Positions 20,304 through 31,545 of a stretch of DNA of 64,000 bases are shown here, in pieces. The DNA comes from Dastarcus helophoroides. Its lineage: Eukaryota; Arthropoda; Insecta; Coleoptera; Bothrideridae. A model generated the notes under the pieces. It ran no database searches, was not told where the DNA came from, and saw only the letters and a program-made list of their open reading frames with translations. Numbering within the stretch: position 1 is the first letter of the stretch; every line of letters begins with the position of its first letter. Location of the stretch: positions 5,086,104-5,150,103 of the forward strand of contig CM053326.1 of assembly GCA_028583605.1 (NCBI GenBank). Direction: 5' to 3'. The translations under genes and the position numbers were made by a program.

Positions 20304-20929
20304 TTCGATATCTCTTTGTTCTCCTAAAACAATAGATAATAATGATCAAAAAGTATAATATTACATGAAAAAATTGTTTTTTGATTGTCCGATATTAGGG
20401 GAAGCTTTTGTGTCCGGTACTAGGGGACAGAGAATCCTTAAATTAATTGTCATATACAAAAACTGCTATGGAATTCGACAAAAAATATTACAAATTTTAG
20501 ATATGTATTAACTATGACATAAAATAACAATTATCAAAACCACATGAACTAAAAACCATTGTAGTTATACTTACTTTGATCTTACGTGATGCAATGTATT
20601 TCCACCAAAAACAGCAATCAACTGTTCCCACCTAGGCGTTGCGCGACATTGGCGAACCGGGACCCGCGATCGTGTATTGTTACGTTCCCCCGCGCCCCTA
20701 TCACCTGCTTTTTAAACAAACGCGTTGCGACTTGTCGAGATACTTCGAGTGTCCGACGTTAGGTGCCGTCCGGCGGATAGGGACTTCTCCCTATCTAGTA
20801 ACGAGCTATGAAAATATTAATTACAAAAAGTATGTTTGGCAATTTTTTTTGTGAAGACGTCGTAAATTTAAAACGTTTCACCCAGACCTCCTGCTCTTAC
20901 TGGAATTGACCGTATCAAAAGAACAATAA

Positions 20930-22160
20930 AAATGAAATGTTGTAACTTGTTAACTGTTTTAGGTTTCCGCTTTTAACTCAAAATTTCAAGTCCTTTGTTA
21001 ATAAACTAATTCTTAAAATGTCTAAATATTTCTTCGATATTCTGGTAAATTTTTTGCATAAATTAAGGGATTTTTCGTTACTTTTAGTTTTTAATTATTA
21101 TAGGCCTCTTTATATTTGGAGCTTATGATTTTTGCTAAAGATATCTAATGTCTTTTTTTATTCTGCAAATTAAATATAAATTTTAAGCATTTTACCGTCA
21201 TTTCTAAAATTTAATTTGTCACTTGATTTTTTGTAAGCTCCAAAATTTTTAGAAACTCTCACTTTTTTTCCAACATTTCCAAGTTCATCTTTATTTTTAA
21301 CTTGTCGTGATACTTTAGATTGTAATTTCAAAAACTAAAAATTATTTTTAAAATAAATTTAGTTTTTTCAGAATTAGTAATATTTTTCTCGAATTTTCAA
21401 GTTTAAATTGACAATTTTGCGAAATATTTTGCATACAAATTGCATAGGGTTTTTGGAGATTCTCTACATTTTTTCGAAATTGCTGATTTACATTTTGAGC
21501 AAACCTTTGTTGTGTTTTTGAATCTTTCTTAAGTTTCAGGGGACAAAACTTGTACTTTAATTTTCGAAGATAACCAAGGACTAGTCCGTTCCACCAAAAA
21601 AAAAAATAAATTGTTACGTTTTGAGTATTTTATATTGACCTAAAGATTTTCGACTTTTTTAAAAGCTATTTTGATTTTGTTTGCAAAATTTTGACCTGAA
21701 TTTAAATCTTCCTCCTGTAAGAAATTTCAAGTTTAAGCTTGAATAATTTATTCTCATTTGAGAAATAGTACACGTTCTCTCAATTTCAATTTTACTGTTC
21801 TCTTGAAATTAGATTTTAAACTTCAATATATTATAGATTTATAAGCGTATTGTGTTCAATATCCTCTATAAGTAAGTGTATAGAGTTTGTGTCAAAATTT
21901 TGACTTAAAACTTGAAAATTCGACTAATGCATACTTGACATTTTAATCGTTTTTCAGAAATTAGAGAAAAGTTGGTTTTTATAATTTTCAAGATTTTGTC
22001 CGATTTTTCATTTTACTTTTTAAATTGCTCTACCTTTCTCGTAATATCAAGTCTAATTTTTGATTAATAAATAATAATCTTTTTTTTCAAAAATTTCAAT
22101 TTATTTTAAAATTGTAATACAATTATCTTGATCTTGAAATAAAAATCTTGTCCTCTGAAA
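20930..22160. repeat. Degenerate AT-rich block with a retroelement tail fragment
   Basis: Mostly T-rich degenerate sequence. At about 21515-21600 a plus-strand copy of the Penelope-type 3' terminal repeat is recognisable (TTTCAGGGGACAAAACTTG...AAGGACTAGTCCGTTCCACC), ending in a run of A. No genes seen. Confidence 0.45.
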
Positions 22161-22440
22161 TCACGAAAGATAACAAAACACAACAAAGGTTGCTCTAACG
22201 CGTTTGGATAGCCAAGCTATTATCTTCAGACAGACACTGGGTTGCTCTAACGCGTTTCGATAACCAAGATATCATCTTCAGAGAGATACTGTAGTATCTC
22301 TCTGAAGATGATAACTTTACTATCGAAACGCGTTAGAGCAACTTTTGTTGTGTTTTTTAAATCTTTCTTGGTTTCAGGAAAAAAGATTTGTATTTCAATT
22401 TTCGGAGATAACCCAGGACCAGTCCGTTGCACCAAAATCT
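22140..22440. repeat. Palindromic arrangement of Penelope-type 3' termini
   Basis: Two minus-oriented copies (about 22140-22245 and 22242-22290) abut a plus-oriented copy (about 22291-22440) of a 3' terminal repeat. The conserved sequence includes TATCTCTCTGAAGATGATA, CGAAACGCGTTAGAGCAAC, CTTGGTTTCAGG and CCAGTCCGTT. The head-to-head joint is TACTGTAGTA near 22290. The family is linked to a GIY-YIG-type coding end at 40125-40621. Confidence 0.65.
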
Positions 22441-22915
22441 TGATCTTGATTTTAAGTGTAAAATTTGGAAAACTTTTTTATTGTTTAACCTTTGGGTACT
22501 TTTTCCCAAATCCCCATTTTACTCATAAAATCATTTCCCACGTTCTTTCTAAATCTTTCCCTCAAAATGTCTGCACTTGCCGCAGAATTTTAATCTAAAA
22601 ATTTCCGCAAAATCTGGACATTTAGCTATAACTTTCCTCGTTTCCAAATAATCCGACATTCATCCAAAAATTTCAATCTTTATGACTTATATATTTAAAG
22701 TTTCATAACAAAGTCAAAATGTCGACCATTTGCTTAAAATTTTGAAAAATATGACTTCTATAATTTACCAGAATTTCATAAAAATATCTTTTTTTTTTCA
22801 GTCACTATATTTGAGATTGAGGACGAAAAAAATACATATGTGGGCTTTTATTTCTTGCGCTAATAAAATCAAGATATTACTTGGTTGTTCTTTAAAAACA
22901 GATAATTCGTTATGA

Positions 22916-23351
22916 TTAAACTAGTGAAATGCAATTGAGCAAGACACTCGGATTAAATAAAAAAGTTTTAATAAAATTAATATAGTTTGTAGAAATAAAA
23001 CCAGTTAATGCGCGTAATGCTTTATTCTGATTGGACGCAACACGCATCCTTAACCAATACGAAAACAGGATTTGCTGGATCTCCTGCTGACTCTCCGAAG
23101 TTTTCGCTCCCGTCAGTTTGCGCTTGTTTCCCGTAGGGAAAGGTGATTGCCGTTGGCGGCTTCGAAAAACCACGCGCTCGCCTATTAATCCTTCCTCAAA
23201 CAATCTTATGAAATTTTCTCCCGTAACTTCGAAAGTTTGTGGTTGTCTGTAGTTTATAGACTCTTGTACTGACTCAGCTTTATTACTGTACACATGTGCC
23301 ACTGAATTGACCTCAAAATGTGTTCCGTCACCAGTTACTTGTTTTTGACCA
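22916..23351 (-). CDS. Unidentified ORF fragment, about 145 codons
   Basis: An open frame of about 145 codons from a stop near 23354 to 22916, noticeably less AT-rich than its neighbours between 23020 and 23350. It reads VTGDGTHFEVNSVAHVYSN..., FEVTGENFIRLFEEGLIGER, RSRQRQSPFPTGNKRKLTGA, KTSESQQEIQQILFSYWLRM. There is no ATG near the front, so it may be an exon or a piece of a larger gene. I do not recognise the family. The C-terminal 30 codons enter AT-rich sequence and may not be coding. Confidence 0.3.
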
Positions 23352-23354
23352 CCT

Positions 23355-24277
23355 TCTTTTTATACGGTATGTTATTTTTAGAAATCTTTGGACTAAAAAC
23401 TTATTCTATTGAGGAGAGGAAATTCAGTTGATGTCAGATGCACTTTACTGAAATCCTTCGACTTTGATCGGAAAGAAATCTGATGTATGAGACTACGCGA
23501 CGGCGGCGACGACACAATAATAATTATATTTCAGATCTTACGTTCGAAAAGTTTACTAACAGATCAATCCCTATAATAATTGGAAAACTTATTTTATAAA
23601 GTTTACTAAGCCAAGAAATTTCATTCATGTATATTAGATATTTAAAAAAAGTGAACATATTTTTTTTTAACTGAATAGATATTTAAAAGGTTAATTATTT
23701 TGCAACAAACAAATTAGAAATAAAATAAGTATTAATAGTTTACTTTATGTATTCATTCTATTGAAGGGTGTTAATGGTTCATCGATGCCAATTAAAGTTT
23801 AAATTTTTGGTAAAAGGGCAATTGCAAATAACGAAAATTTTTCCATTTAACTAATAACAGGAGGTTTAAGTATGTACTCAGAACCTCCTATTATTAGTTA
23901 ATGGGTAAATAGCTCGATAATGGGTTAAAACTAGATAACAGATTAACTCTACATTGATAAAATTATGATAATCAATTAAGTAGGAATATTTTATAAGATA
24001 TTTAATATGTATACCTATACAATAGGCAGCTAACATAAAAAGTTTATTAGACACCGTGTCCACAAATTTCACCGACAACTTGATAGCAGATTCAGAGACT
24101 ATAAATATGATTTAGGGAAAAAAATTCAATGAAAAATCTTTAGTATTCACCGAGTTACAGACTTTTTAAGTTATCGAGAAAAAAGTATAAGTAATATAAT
24201 TAATAATTCCATAACCCCTTTCCCGATCTCTATTTATTTCGTCAGTTTCTTCTAACTTTAACACCTAATAACATAAA
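23355..24277. other. No supported gene
   Basis: AT-rich DNA. A short CpG-rich patch at about 23490-23515 (GACTACGCGACGGCGGCGAC) stands out but has no recognised role. CCTCCTRTTATTAGTTAA-type sequence occurs inverted at about 23850-23900, a short palindrome. Confidence 0.4.
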
Positions 24278-24279
24278 AT

Positions 24280-24475
24280 GAAATACAAATCTTGTCCCCT
24301 GAAACCAAGAAAGATTGAAAAACACAACAAAGGTTTTGATAGCCAAGTTATCGAAACGCCTTAGAGCAACCTTTGTCGTGCTTTTTAATCCTTCTTGGTT
24401 TGAAGGGGATATCATTTGTATTTCATTTTTTGAAGATAACCAAGGACCAGTCCTATTCCACCAAAATCCAATGAC
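24280..24475. repeat. Penelope-type 3' terminus, rearranged inverted pair
   Basis: A minus-oriented piece (AAATCTTGTCCCCTGAAACC, from about 24288) is followed by a plus-oriented piece with TATCGAAACGCCTTAGAGCA and AACCAAGGACCAGTCC. The central CTGAAGA part has been lost. Confidence 0.6.
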
Positions 24476-24699
24476 ATGCAGAGGTAAATGCGAGAAGGGT
24501 ACAACTAAAAAATTGCTAAAATGGGGCTACTTTGTAATTTTCCACTTAAAATTAAAATTCGAAATTTGGAGAAAAAAAATTTCAGAAAAAATTGATTTCT
24601 TTTTAAAAATACGAAAAATACAAAACTAGCAATAAAATAAAAATTGAAAATGTATTATTGGAATAACGAAAAGTTATCGAAAATGTTAAAATTTGTAAA

Positions 24700-25900
24700 A
24701 ACAAGGTGTAAGCGAAAATTCCAGTTTTTCTTAAGTTTCCATCTCGACAAAAGCATGGCAATTTCGGAAGTAAGATCGAAATTTCAAAAACGAAGTCAAA
24801 AGTTCTAGAACAAATTTAAATTTTTAATTTTGAGAAAAATATGTAAAAAGTAAAAGTGTTTTTCAAAATTTTGGAAAAAAAAGCAGAAGTTTTCTACAAA
24901 ATAAAATAATTTGCATTATTCTTTCTTTAAATTGCAAGGTTATGGTATAAGTTTTAGAAAAAGTAAAATCTGAGACTGCATATATTTAGAATTATAAAAC
25001 AATCGTTAACATTTCAAAAAAACATTGAATTTTTATAAAAAAAGTTTATCTGAGCAAGACTGAAATTTGGAGTTTAAAGAAAAATATCGAAATATACTGG
25101 GAGAAAATTCGGAGTAAAATCCTTTTATATTTGAACTTTAAAATGAAAATTTAGAGAAAACAATGAAATATTTAGCCGCGAGATCAAAGTTTTCGAAAAG
25201 ACGTACTTGCAAATACATAAATCTGCAAAAAAAATTCAAAATTTTAAAAAATACCTCAAAATTTTGGAAAAAGGTTGAATTTTGGTCAAAATTAAAAAAA
25301 AAGTTTAAGCACAATTTTCAGTTTTACTTAAGATTTCATCTCGACAAAAGCATGGCAATTTCGGAAGTAAGATCAAAATTTTAAAAATAAAGTAAAAAAT
25401 TCTAGAACAAAATCAAATTTTTAATTTAAAAAAAAAATGTAAAAAGTAAAAGTGTTTTTTAAAATTTTGGGAAAAAAGTAGAAGTTTCCTATAAAAAAAG
25501 ATAATTTGCATTAATTTTTCTTTAAATTGCAAGGTTATGGTATAAGTTTTAGAAAAAGTAAAATCTGAGACTGCATATATTTGGAATTATCAAAAAATCG
25601 TTAACATTTCAAAAAAAAACACTGCATTTCTATAAACAATTTTTATCTGATCAAGACGGAAATTTGGAGTTTAAAGAAAAATAACGAAATATACTGGGAC
25701 AAATTCGAAATAAAATCCTTTTATATTTGAACTTTTAGAGATATATATATATATATATATATATATTTAGAGAAAAGAAGCCGTGAGGTAAAAGTTTTTA
25801 AAAAGAAGTATTTCCAAATAATTAAATCGGCAAAAAAACTCAAAATTTTGAAAAAAGATCGAATTTTGGTTAAAATTACAAAAAGATCCAAATTTTCCTT
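24700..25900. repeat. Tandem duplication, about 597-bp offset
   Basis: ATCTCGACAAAAGCATGGCA is at 24741 and again at 25338, with similar flanks over most of 600 bp (also GGTTATGGTATAAGTTTTAG and ATCCTTTTATATTTGAACTT in both). The copies differ by many substitutions. The second has gained a (TA)n run at about 25740-25768. Confidence 0.75.
25740..25768. repeat. (TA)n microsatellite
   Basis: Fourteen or so TA units interrupt the second copy of the 597-bp duplication. The corresponding place in the first copy has none. Confidence 0.85.
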
Positions 25901-26330
25901 GTTGTTGTTTGTTTCATATAATTCGTTCAAAATTTTAAAAATAGGCTATTCAAGAATTCGGATTATTGAAAAAATCACAATTTTCAAGAAGAGGCAAATG
26001 TTTTAAAAAAATGAATTTACAAAGTTCGAAGCTTTGAGGAAAAGTTAAATTTGAAAAAAAGTTGAGGTTTTCGAAAGAGTTAAAATTGAAAAGAAAAGTA
26101 AAAATTTGCAGTAAAGGTCGAAAAAGATTAACTTCTAGGAAAGGCCGACATTTTTGTGAAAAAAGGTGGAAATTTGCAAAAAAATTGCATCTAATTGGAA
26201 AAAGATGGTAAAAATTTTGAAAAATTCAGCTTGTCAAAAAAGTGAAAATTTATTTATATGAAAAATTTTAAACAAGGGTCGACATTTTTGAAACAGTTAA
26301 AAACTTTCCAAAAAAGAAATAAAGTTAGAA

Positions 26331-27722
26331 AATTAAAATTATTTAAAAACAATCAAAGTTACGAGAAAGTCCAAAATATTGAAAAAAAAGTCGAGACTTT
26401 GAAAAAAAGGTCGAAATTTTATGTTAGCAGTTTTAAAAAATTCAAAATTTTTAATTCAAGATTAAAAAACAATAAATAATATTTTTGAAAAAAGTTAAAA
26501 ATTTTTAGAAAGAGTTGAAATAAAAAAAGGGAAACTGATGAAAGGTAGAATTTTCAAAATAGGTAGATAGTTGAAATTCGAATATTTTAAAATAAGTTGA
26601 AATATTCAAAAATGTTAAAATTTTAAATAAAAGTCGAGAATAGAAGTTTTTTAGAAATCAAAGTGAGTTAATTTATTCAAAAATTTAAATTTTCGATAAT
26701 AATTGTTTAATGTGTGTAACAATTAAAAAACCTAAATTTTAAGTTGGATTTACAAAAAGTTAAAAATTTCAAAGTCGAAATTTCAAGTTTCCAAATTAAA
26801 AATAAAAAAGAGCCTAAACATTTTTAATAGGAAGGATAATTTTCGGAAAAAATAGGGGCTTTTAAAAATAAATCGAAAATTTAAAAAACAAGTCAAAGTT
26901 TAGCAAAACATTGAACATGTCAAAATAAGTTTAAAATATTTAAAAAATAAGACAATTCGAATTGCGGAATAGGAATCGAAATTTTCAAAACTGTTGAAAA
27001 ATTTTCAAAAATAATAAAATTTTGAAAATTAAAATTATTTGAAAACAATCAAAGTTACAAAAAGTCAAAATATTAAAAAAAAGTCGAGACTTTGAAAAAA
27101 AAGGTCGAAATTTCATGTTAACACTTTCAAAAAATTCAAAATTTTTAATTCAGGATTAGAAAAGAATAAATAATACCTTTTGAAAAAAGTCAAACATTTT
27201 TGGAAAAGGATCGAAATTTAAAAAAGAACGACGACTGATAAAATGTAGAATTTCCAAAATAGGTAGATATTTGAAATTCGAATATTTTCAATAAGTAAAA
27301 ATATTCAAAAATTTTCAAATTTTTAAAAATGCCAACAATTTAAATAAAACTCAAGATTAGAAGTTTTTTAAAAATCAAAAATTTAAAGTGAGTTAATTTA
27401 CTCAAAAATTAAAATTTTCATACAATAATTGACATTTTTAAAAACTTAAATTTTAATTTGGATTTACAAAAAGTTTAAAATTTCAAAGTCGAAATTTCAA
27501 GATTCAAAATTAGAATTAAAAGAGAGCTAAACAGTTTTAACAGGAAGAAAAATTTTCGAATAAATTAGGGCTTTTAAAAATAAATCGAAAATTTAAAAAA
27601 CAAGTCAAAATTTAGCAAAACATTAAACATGTCAAAATAAGTTTAAAATATTTAAAAAATTAGAAAATTCGAACAGTAGAATAGAAATCGAAATGTTCAA
27701 AAAAGTTGAAATGTCCAAAAAC
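26331..27722. repeat. Tandem duplication, about 696-bp offset
   Basis: AAAATTATTT.AAAACAATCAAAG occurs at 26335 and 27031, and GTCGAGACTTTGAAAAAAA, TTTCAAAGTCGAAATTTCAA and CATGTCAAAATAAGTTTAAA recur at the same offset. It directly follows the 597-bp duplication, within the same A-rich block. Confidence 0.75.
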
Positions 27723-28187
27723 GAAAATATTCAACAGACCTAATCTGCAAAATATTGAGAAAAATAAAACACAATTAAGTTCGTTTATAATGAGGAATGG
27801 TAAACCGATCATAACAAGCGGACGTCATAAAAGTCATATATTTATATTATTTTGAATTAAACCTTATTTTATTGCAATAATGCTTACATAATATATTTTA
27901 AATACAGTGTGGAACAGAAAAATTTTGAGACACCAATTTTAGATTATAAAATGACATCCTCCAACGTAAAAATTTCATCCTTAGATGCCACCCTCTTAAA
28001 GTGACAGTTGCCTAAATTTTTAAACCGAAAGTAGCGGCTTGTTATATCTTATTTGAAAAGTCGTTTCATTCGGTATTTAAAAATGTTATAGTTGCTATAT
28101 TTATTTTAAACTTTAAAAAAAATTAATTTCAATTTTGAAGAACAACATATAAAACTATTATTTCCATTCTATAAAATAAAACCATAC

Positions 28188-29252
28188 TTAATGTAGGAGA
28201 TGTTCAAAATGGGCACCTCCAACATCTTGGCAGAATCATAATCGTAAATAAAAATGTCTCCTGACATTATTCAACATCTCTGGTGTCACCGACGCAATCG
28301 CAAGCGATATTCTTGCTCGTAAGTCAGTTACGTCGCGGGGTCTGGTTTTATACAGTGTACCTTTCATATAATCCGACAAAAAAGTCAAGAGGCGTCAGGT
28401 CTGGTGATCGTGATGGCCGTTCTACCGTACCTCGTCTCTCGATTTGGAAATGTAAAATCGAGATATTGGCGGACATTGACTTGGTAGTGTGTGGTGCTCC
28501 ATCTTGCTGGAATCATATTACATTAGCTCGAACGTGTAGATTTTCTTGAGCTGTATATAAGTATACTAAAGCTGGTACAATGTTGTTCTGGAGCAATGCT
28601 AAATAATTATCTCCATTTAAATTTCCATCAATGAAAAATGGACCAATGATAGGATCTTCAATAATCCTTGCCCAAAATATTAACTTTTTAAGGGTTTTGT
28701 GTATGGGGGGAATGGGGATTTTCACTTGGCCAATAGCGGCAGTTTTGACGGTGAAGGTGAAGGTGAAGAGTAAAAGTGGAGTCATCAGAAAATAATATTT
28801 TTTTATTTGGATGACATTAATATCTAATATTTGCATCATTTGGTGACAAAAATGAGTTCTATCAAAATTGTCTTCACTGAGCTCTTGACATGGTGTCAGT
28901 TTATAAGGATGAATTTTATTTTCTTTTAATACACGAATGATCGAGGGATGACTAACGTTCAGAGCTGCAGCTACTTGTCGACTTGAAGAATGTGGATTTT
29001 CTTAATACTCATTTATTATTTCCAATTTGGTATCATTAGTTAATGCATTAAAGGGTTCTTTTTTTAGCTTTTGCATATGTCCATGTTTGTGAAAATGCTT
29101 CTCAATTTTACTAATTGTACCTTGGGATATAGGTGGTAAATCAGGAAATTTTGTTGTAATAATCGAGTGACTTCGGCCTGTGATCTTTCTCTATCTTTAT
29201 AATCGATCATTTGTTAAATTAATATTTTATGCATTTCTGTTAAATGACCCAT
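28188..29252 (-). pseudogene. Decayed long-TIR element transposase
   Basis: From MGHLTEMHKI at 29252 the minus strand gives, through several stops and frameshifts, NPHSSSRQVAAALNVSHPSI (helix-turn-helix), HPYKLTPCQELSEDN, IIEDPIIGPFFIDGNLNGDNY, QQDGAPHTTK (second catalytic D) and RSPDLTPLDFF (third D). It then ends DLRARISLAIASVTPEMLNN...GGAHFEHLLH. The end motif GG.HFEHLL parallels GGSNFEHLL of copy 1. The region around the first D is altered. Clearly non-functional. Confidence 0.7.
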
Positions 29253-29540
29253 AGTGAATTTTTAAAATGTGCAAAAAGATAACTGAAAAACGATACTGAC
29301 CATTGTTTAATTCTCTCGAAGTTTAAAAAGTTACTGGGATGTTTTTGACAAAAAGTAGAATTGACTATGATAAGATTGTTAAGTTTTTACGTTTCCTGTT
29401 TTAGAAAATCAAAAAAAGGTATCAAAATTGTTTTTGGTTCCTTTATGATTATCGAGGACGAACCGGACGAGCCACTATTAGTTTTTATTGTGGAAAGTTT
29501 CATTTAGTTGATAATTTTTTTTATTGTTTATTTTTAAATA

Positions 29541-30098
29541 CCATGATATTTTTGAACCGAGACTGAAAATAACTTTCAAATAAGGTATACAAAGCACTTA
29601 CTTCCAATTAAAACATTTTGAGATTGAAACGGTAACTCGAAGGGGGTTGCATTTAGGGATGAAATTTTTGCGATGCAGAATGTCATCTTATTAAAAATTG
29701 ACCTCTCTTGGGATTTTTCATAAATACCATGATATTTTTGAACCGAGACTGAAAAGAACTTTCAAATAAGGTATACAAAGCACTTACTTCCAATTAAAAC
29801 ATTTTGAGATTGAAACGGTAACTCGAAGGGGGTTGCATTTAGGGATGAAATTTTTGCGATGCAGTATGTCATCTTATTAAAAATTGACCTCTCTTGGGAT
29901 TTTTCATAAATGTCATGATATTTTTGAACCGAGACTGAAAATAACTTGCAAATAAGGTATAAAACACTTACTTCCAATTAAAACATTTTGAGATTGAAAC
30001 GGTAACTCGAAGGGGGTTGCATTTAGGGATGAAATTTTTGCGATGCAGAATGTCATCTTAGTAAAAATTGACCTCTCTTGGGATTTTTCATAAATATG
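29541..30098. repeat. Three tandem copies of a 186-bp TIR-derived unit
   Basis: Units begin at 29541, 29727 and 29913 (CATGATATTTTTGAACCGAG). They are almost identical apart from point changes and a small deletion in the third (GGTATAAAACACTT). Read inverted, the unit aligns with the left end of the same transposon (GACATYCT.CAWCG.AAAAAT, TTTCATCCYTARATGC). So it is the inner part of the right TIR, amplified to three copies. Confidence 0.85.
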
Positions 30099-30349
30099 TA
30101 TAACAACTAAGATATTAAATTTATTTCATATGGCTGTTTCACACTGTATGTGAAAAACCCAATCAATACATTATTGTACTGTATAATGCAAAAAAAAGTT
30201 TATTAAAAATTAACGTGACATACCTAGCTGCATTCATTATAACCGATAAAATTAATTGAAAATTACGCCAATGTGAGCGATATGGTCACAATAAAAAATA
30301 TACAGAGTTGCGTCATATAAAAGGAAAGGGCATTACAAGCGAAGACCTA

Positions 30350-30790
30350 ATAATTGGATTTTACTGTAAATACAAAAAATCCAAAATTTTAAAAAAGTAA
30401 GAATTTTCAAAGAAGCGAAAGAAGTTTAAATTTAGGGGAAAACAGAGTCGAAATTTTTAAAGTAGAAATTTAGTAAAAAGTAAAGTAAAAAAGCAAAGAA
30501 GCATTAAAAAACGAATATTTTAAAACATTACAATTTAAAAAAAAGTCGAAATTTTTAATGAAAATCGAACTTTTTAAAAAAGTCGGAATTTTCCAAAATC
30601 GAGCATTTTGAAATAACCTCAGCTTTCAATAGAAATAGTCGAAATTTTCCAAAAAGTTGAAGAAAATTCGAAGTTTCGAAAAAATTGTAAAAATTTTCAA
30701 AAATGTTCACAAATTTTTAACAAAGTCGGAATGTTGGAATTTGAAAAATATAATTTATGAGAAATGTTGAAATTTACTAATAAAATTGTT
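30350..30790 (+). repeat. A-rich degenerate repeat block
   Basis: Same AAAAAAGTCGAAATTTT texture as 24500-27770, on the same strand. No genes. Confidence 0.45.
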
Positions 30791-31290
30791 TTATGTAATT
30801 TCTTTTTGTCATCAAATTAGAAAATGATAAATTCAACATACCATTTTAAGTTTGTTGTCATCAAAAGTAAAATATTTTTTTTTCTTTTTCTGCTAATCAT
30901 ACTGTTTGCACTCAATTTTTCGGAATGTTGAGACAGAGTATATACTGTAAGAGCCCGGGAGCATTTTGGAAAGAAAACAACCTTTACTCTTAGGTCCCAA
31001 TAAATATAATATGAGGCTACACCTCATAAGTGCTTTCAAGGAAGGAAATTCTCTCGGGGGACTGATTTTAAAAACCAGTAAGAAACTACAATTTAAAATT
31101 TTTATATCTTATGTTGATTAAACTTAAAATTGAAATTTCAAAGTCGAATTTTTCGATTTATCAGGAAAAATTCAAAATTAGTACAAAAATGTAAGAAAAA
31201 AATTTTTTGTAAAACTGTTATTAAAAGTGACATTTTTAGTTCATTGATAAGTGAACTAAAAATTGACTTTTATAATGACACGTGACAAAA

Positions 31291-31340
31291 ACACTTTTAA
31301 CACTAGTGCGAAAAAGTTTTTTTGCACTAGTGTTAAAAGT
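31291..31340. repeat. Hairpin with 18-bp arms
   Basis: ACTTTTAACACTAGTGC is followed by an A/T loop and the inverse GCACTAGTGTTAAAAGT. A related palindrome is at 32452-32523. The two may be ends of one decayed foldback element. Confidence 0.6.
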
Positions 31341-31348
31341 AAATATAG

Positions 31349-31545
31349 CAGTGTTTCCCAAACTTTTTTTGCCCTAACCCGGTTGTTTTTAATATTTTCC
31401 CTTCGCCACCCACTAAAAGATGTTTTAATTATATCTTAATGCTGGAAAGAACTAATCATTTGTGAGTATGAAGACAATTCTGCAGCCTGGTATTTTATTT
31501 TTGTGGTCCGCTGCCGGGTTGTGACCCACTGTTTAGGAAACACTG
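31349..31545. mobile_element. hAT-type MITE, 197 bp
   Basis: The left end is CAGTGTTTCCCAAAC; the right end, inverted, is CAGTGTTTCCTAAAC. Both fit YARNG. Flanking 8-mers AAATATAG (31341-31348) and ATATATAG (31546-31553) match at 7 of 8 positions, as expected for an old hAT target duplication. Non-coding. Confidence 0.7.

Larger units (their letters stand above)
18181..20791 (-). mobile_element. Pogo-like DNA transposon
   Basis: The ends are GGGGGAAGTCCCCTAG at the left and, inverted, GGGAGAAGTCCCTATCCG at the right, each next to TA (18179-18180 and 20792-20793). The 2.6-kb element encodes a CENPB/pogo-type transposase on the minus strand. Six copies of a TAGTACCGGAC-like motif lie in the subterminal regions, three per side and in opposite orientation. 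Confidence 0.75.
24500..27770 (+). repeat. A-rich degenerate repeat block with tandem duplications
   Basis: More than 3 kb whose plus strand is strongly A-rich, built of loose motifs like GAAAAAAGTCGAAATTTT. Short ORFs rich in K, N and F are by-products of composition. The block contains a 597-bp and a 696-bp segmental tandem duplication, listed separately. I see no gene. Confidence 0.6.
27905..30146 (-). mobile_element. Long-TIR Tc1/mariner-superfamily element, copy 2
   Basis: The termini CAGTGTGGAACAG and, inverted, CAGTGTGAAACAG are each next to TA (27903-27904 and 30147-30148). The 2242-bp length is close to copy 1 (2234 bp). Long diverged inverted repeats extend inward (for example AAAAATTTCATCC on both sides). 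It encodes a decayed transposase on the minus strand related to the other long-TIR elements. Confidence 0.75.

Noticed and set aside
29762..29977. 71-codon minus ORF within the 186-bp repeats
   Set aside because: It spans repeat units and is not a protein-like sequence.
29541..30098. Possible CRISPR-like direct repeats
   Set aside because: Three contiguous 186-bp units without spacers in an animal genome; a TIR-derived tandem repeat.
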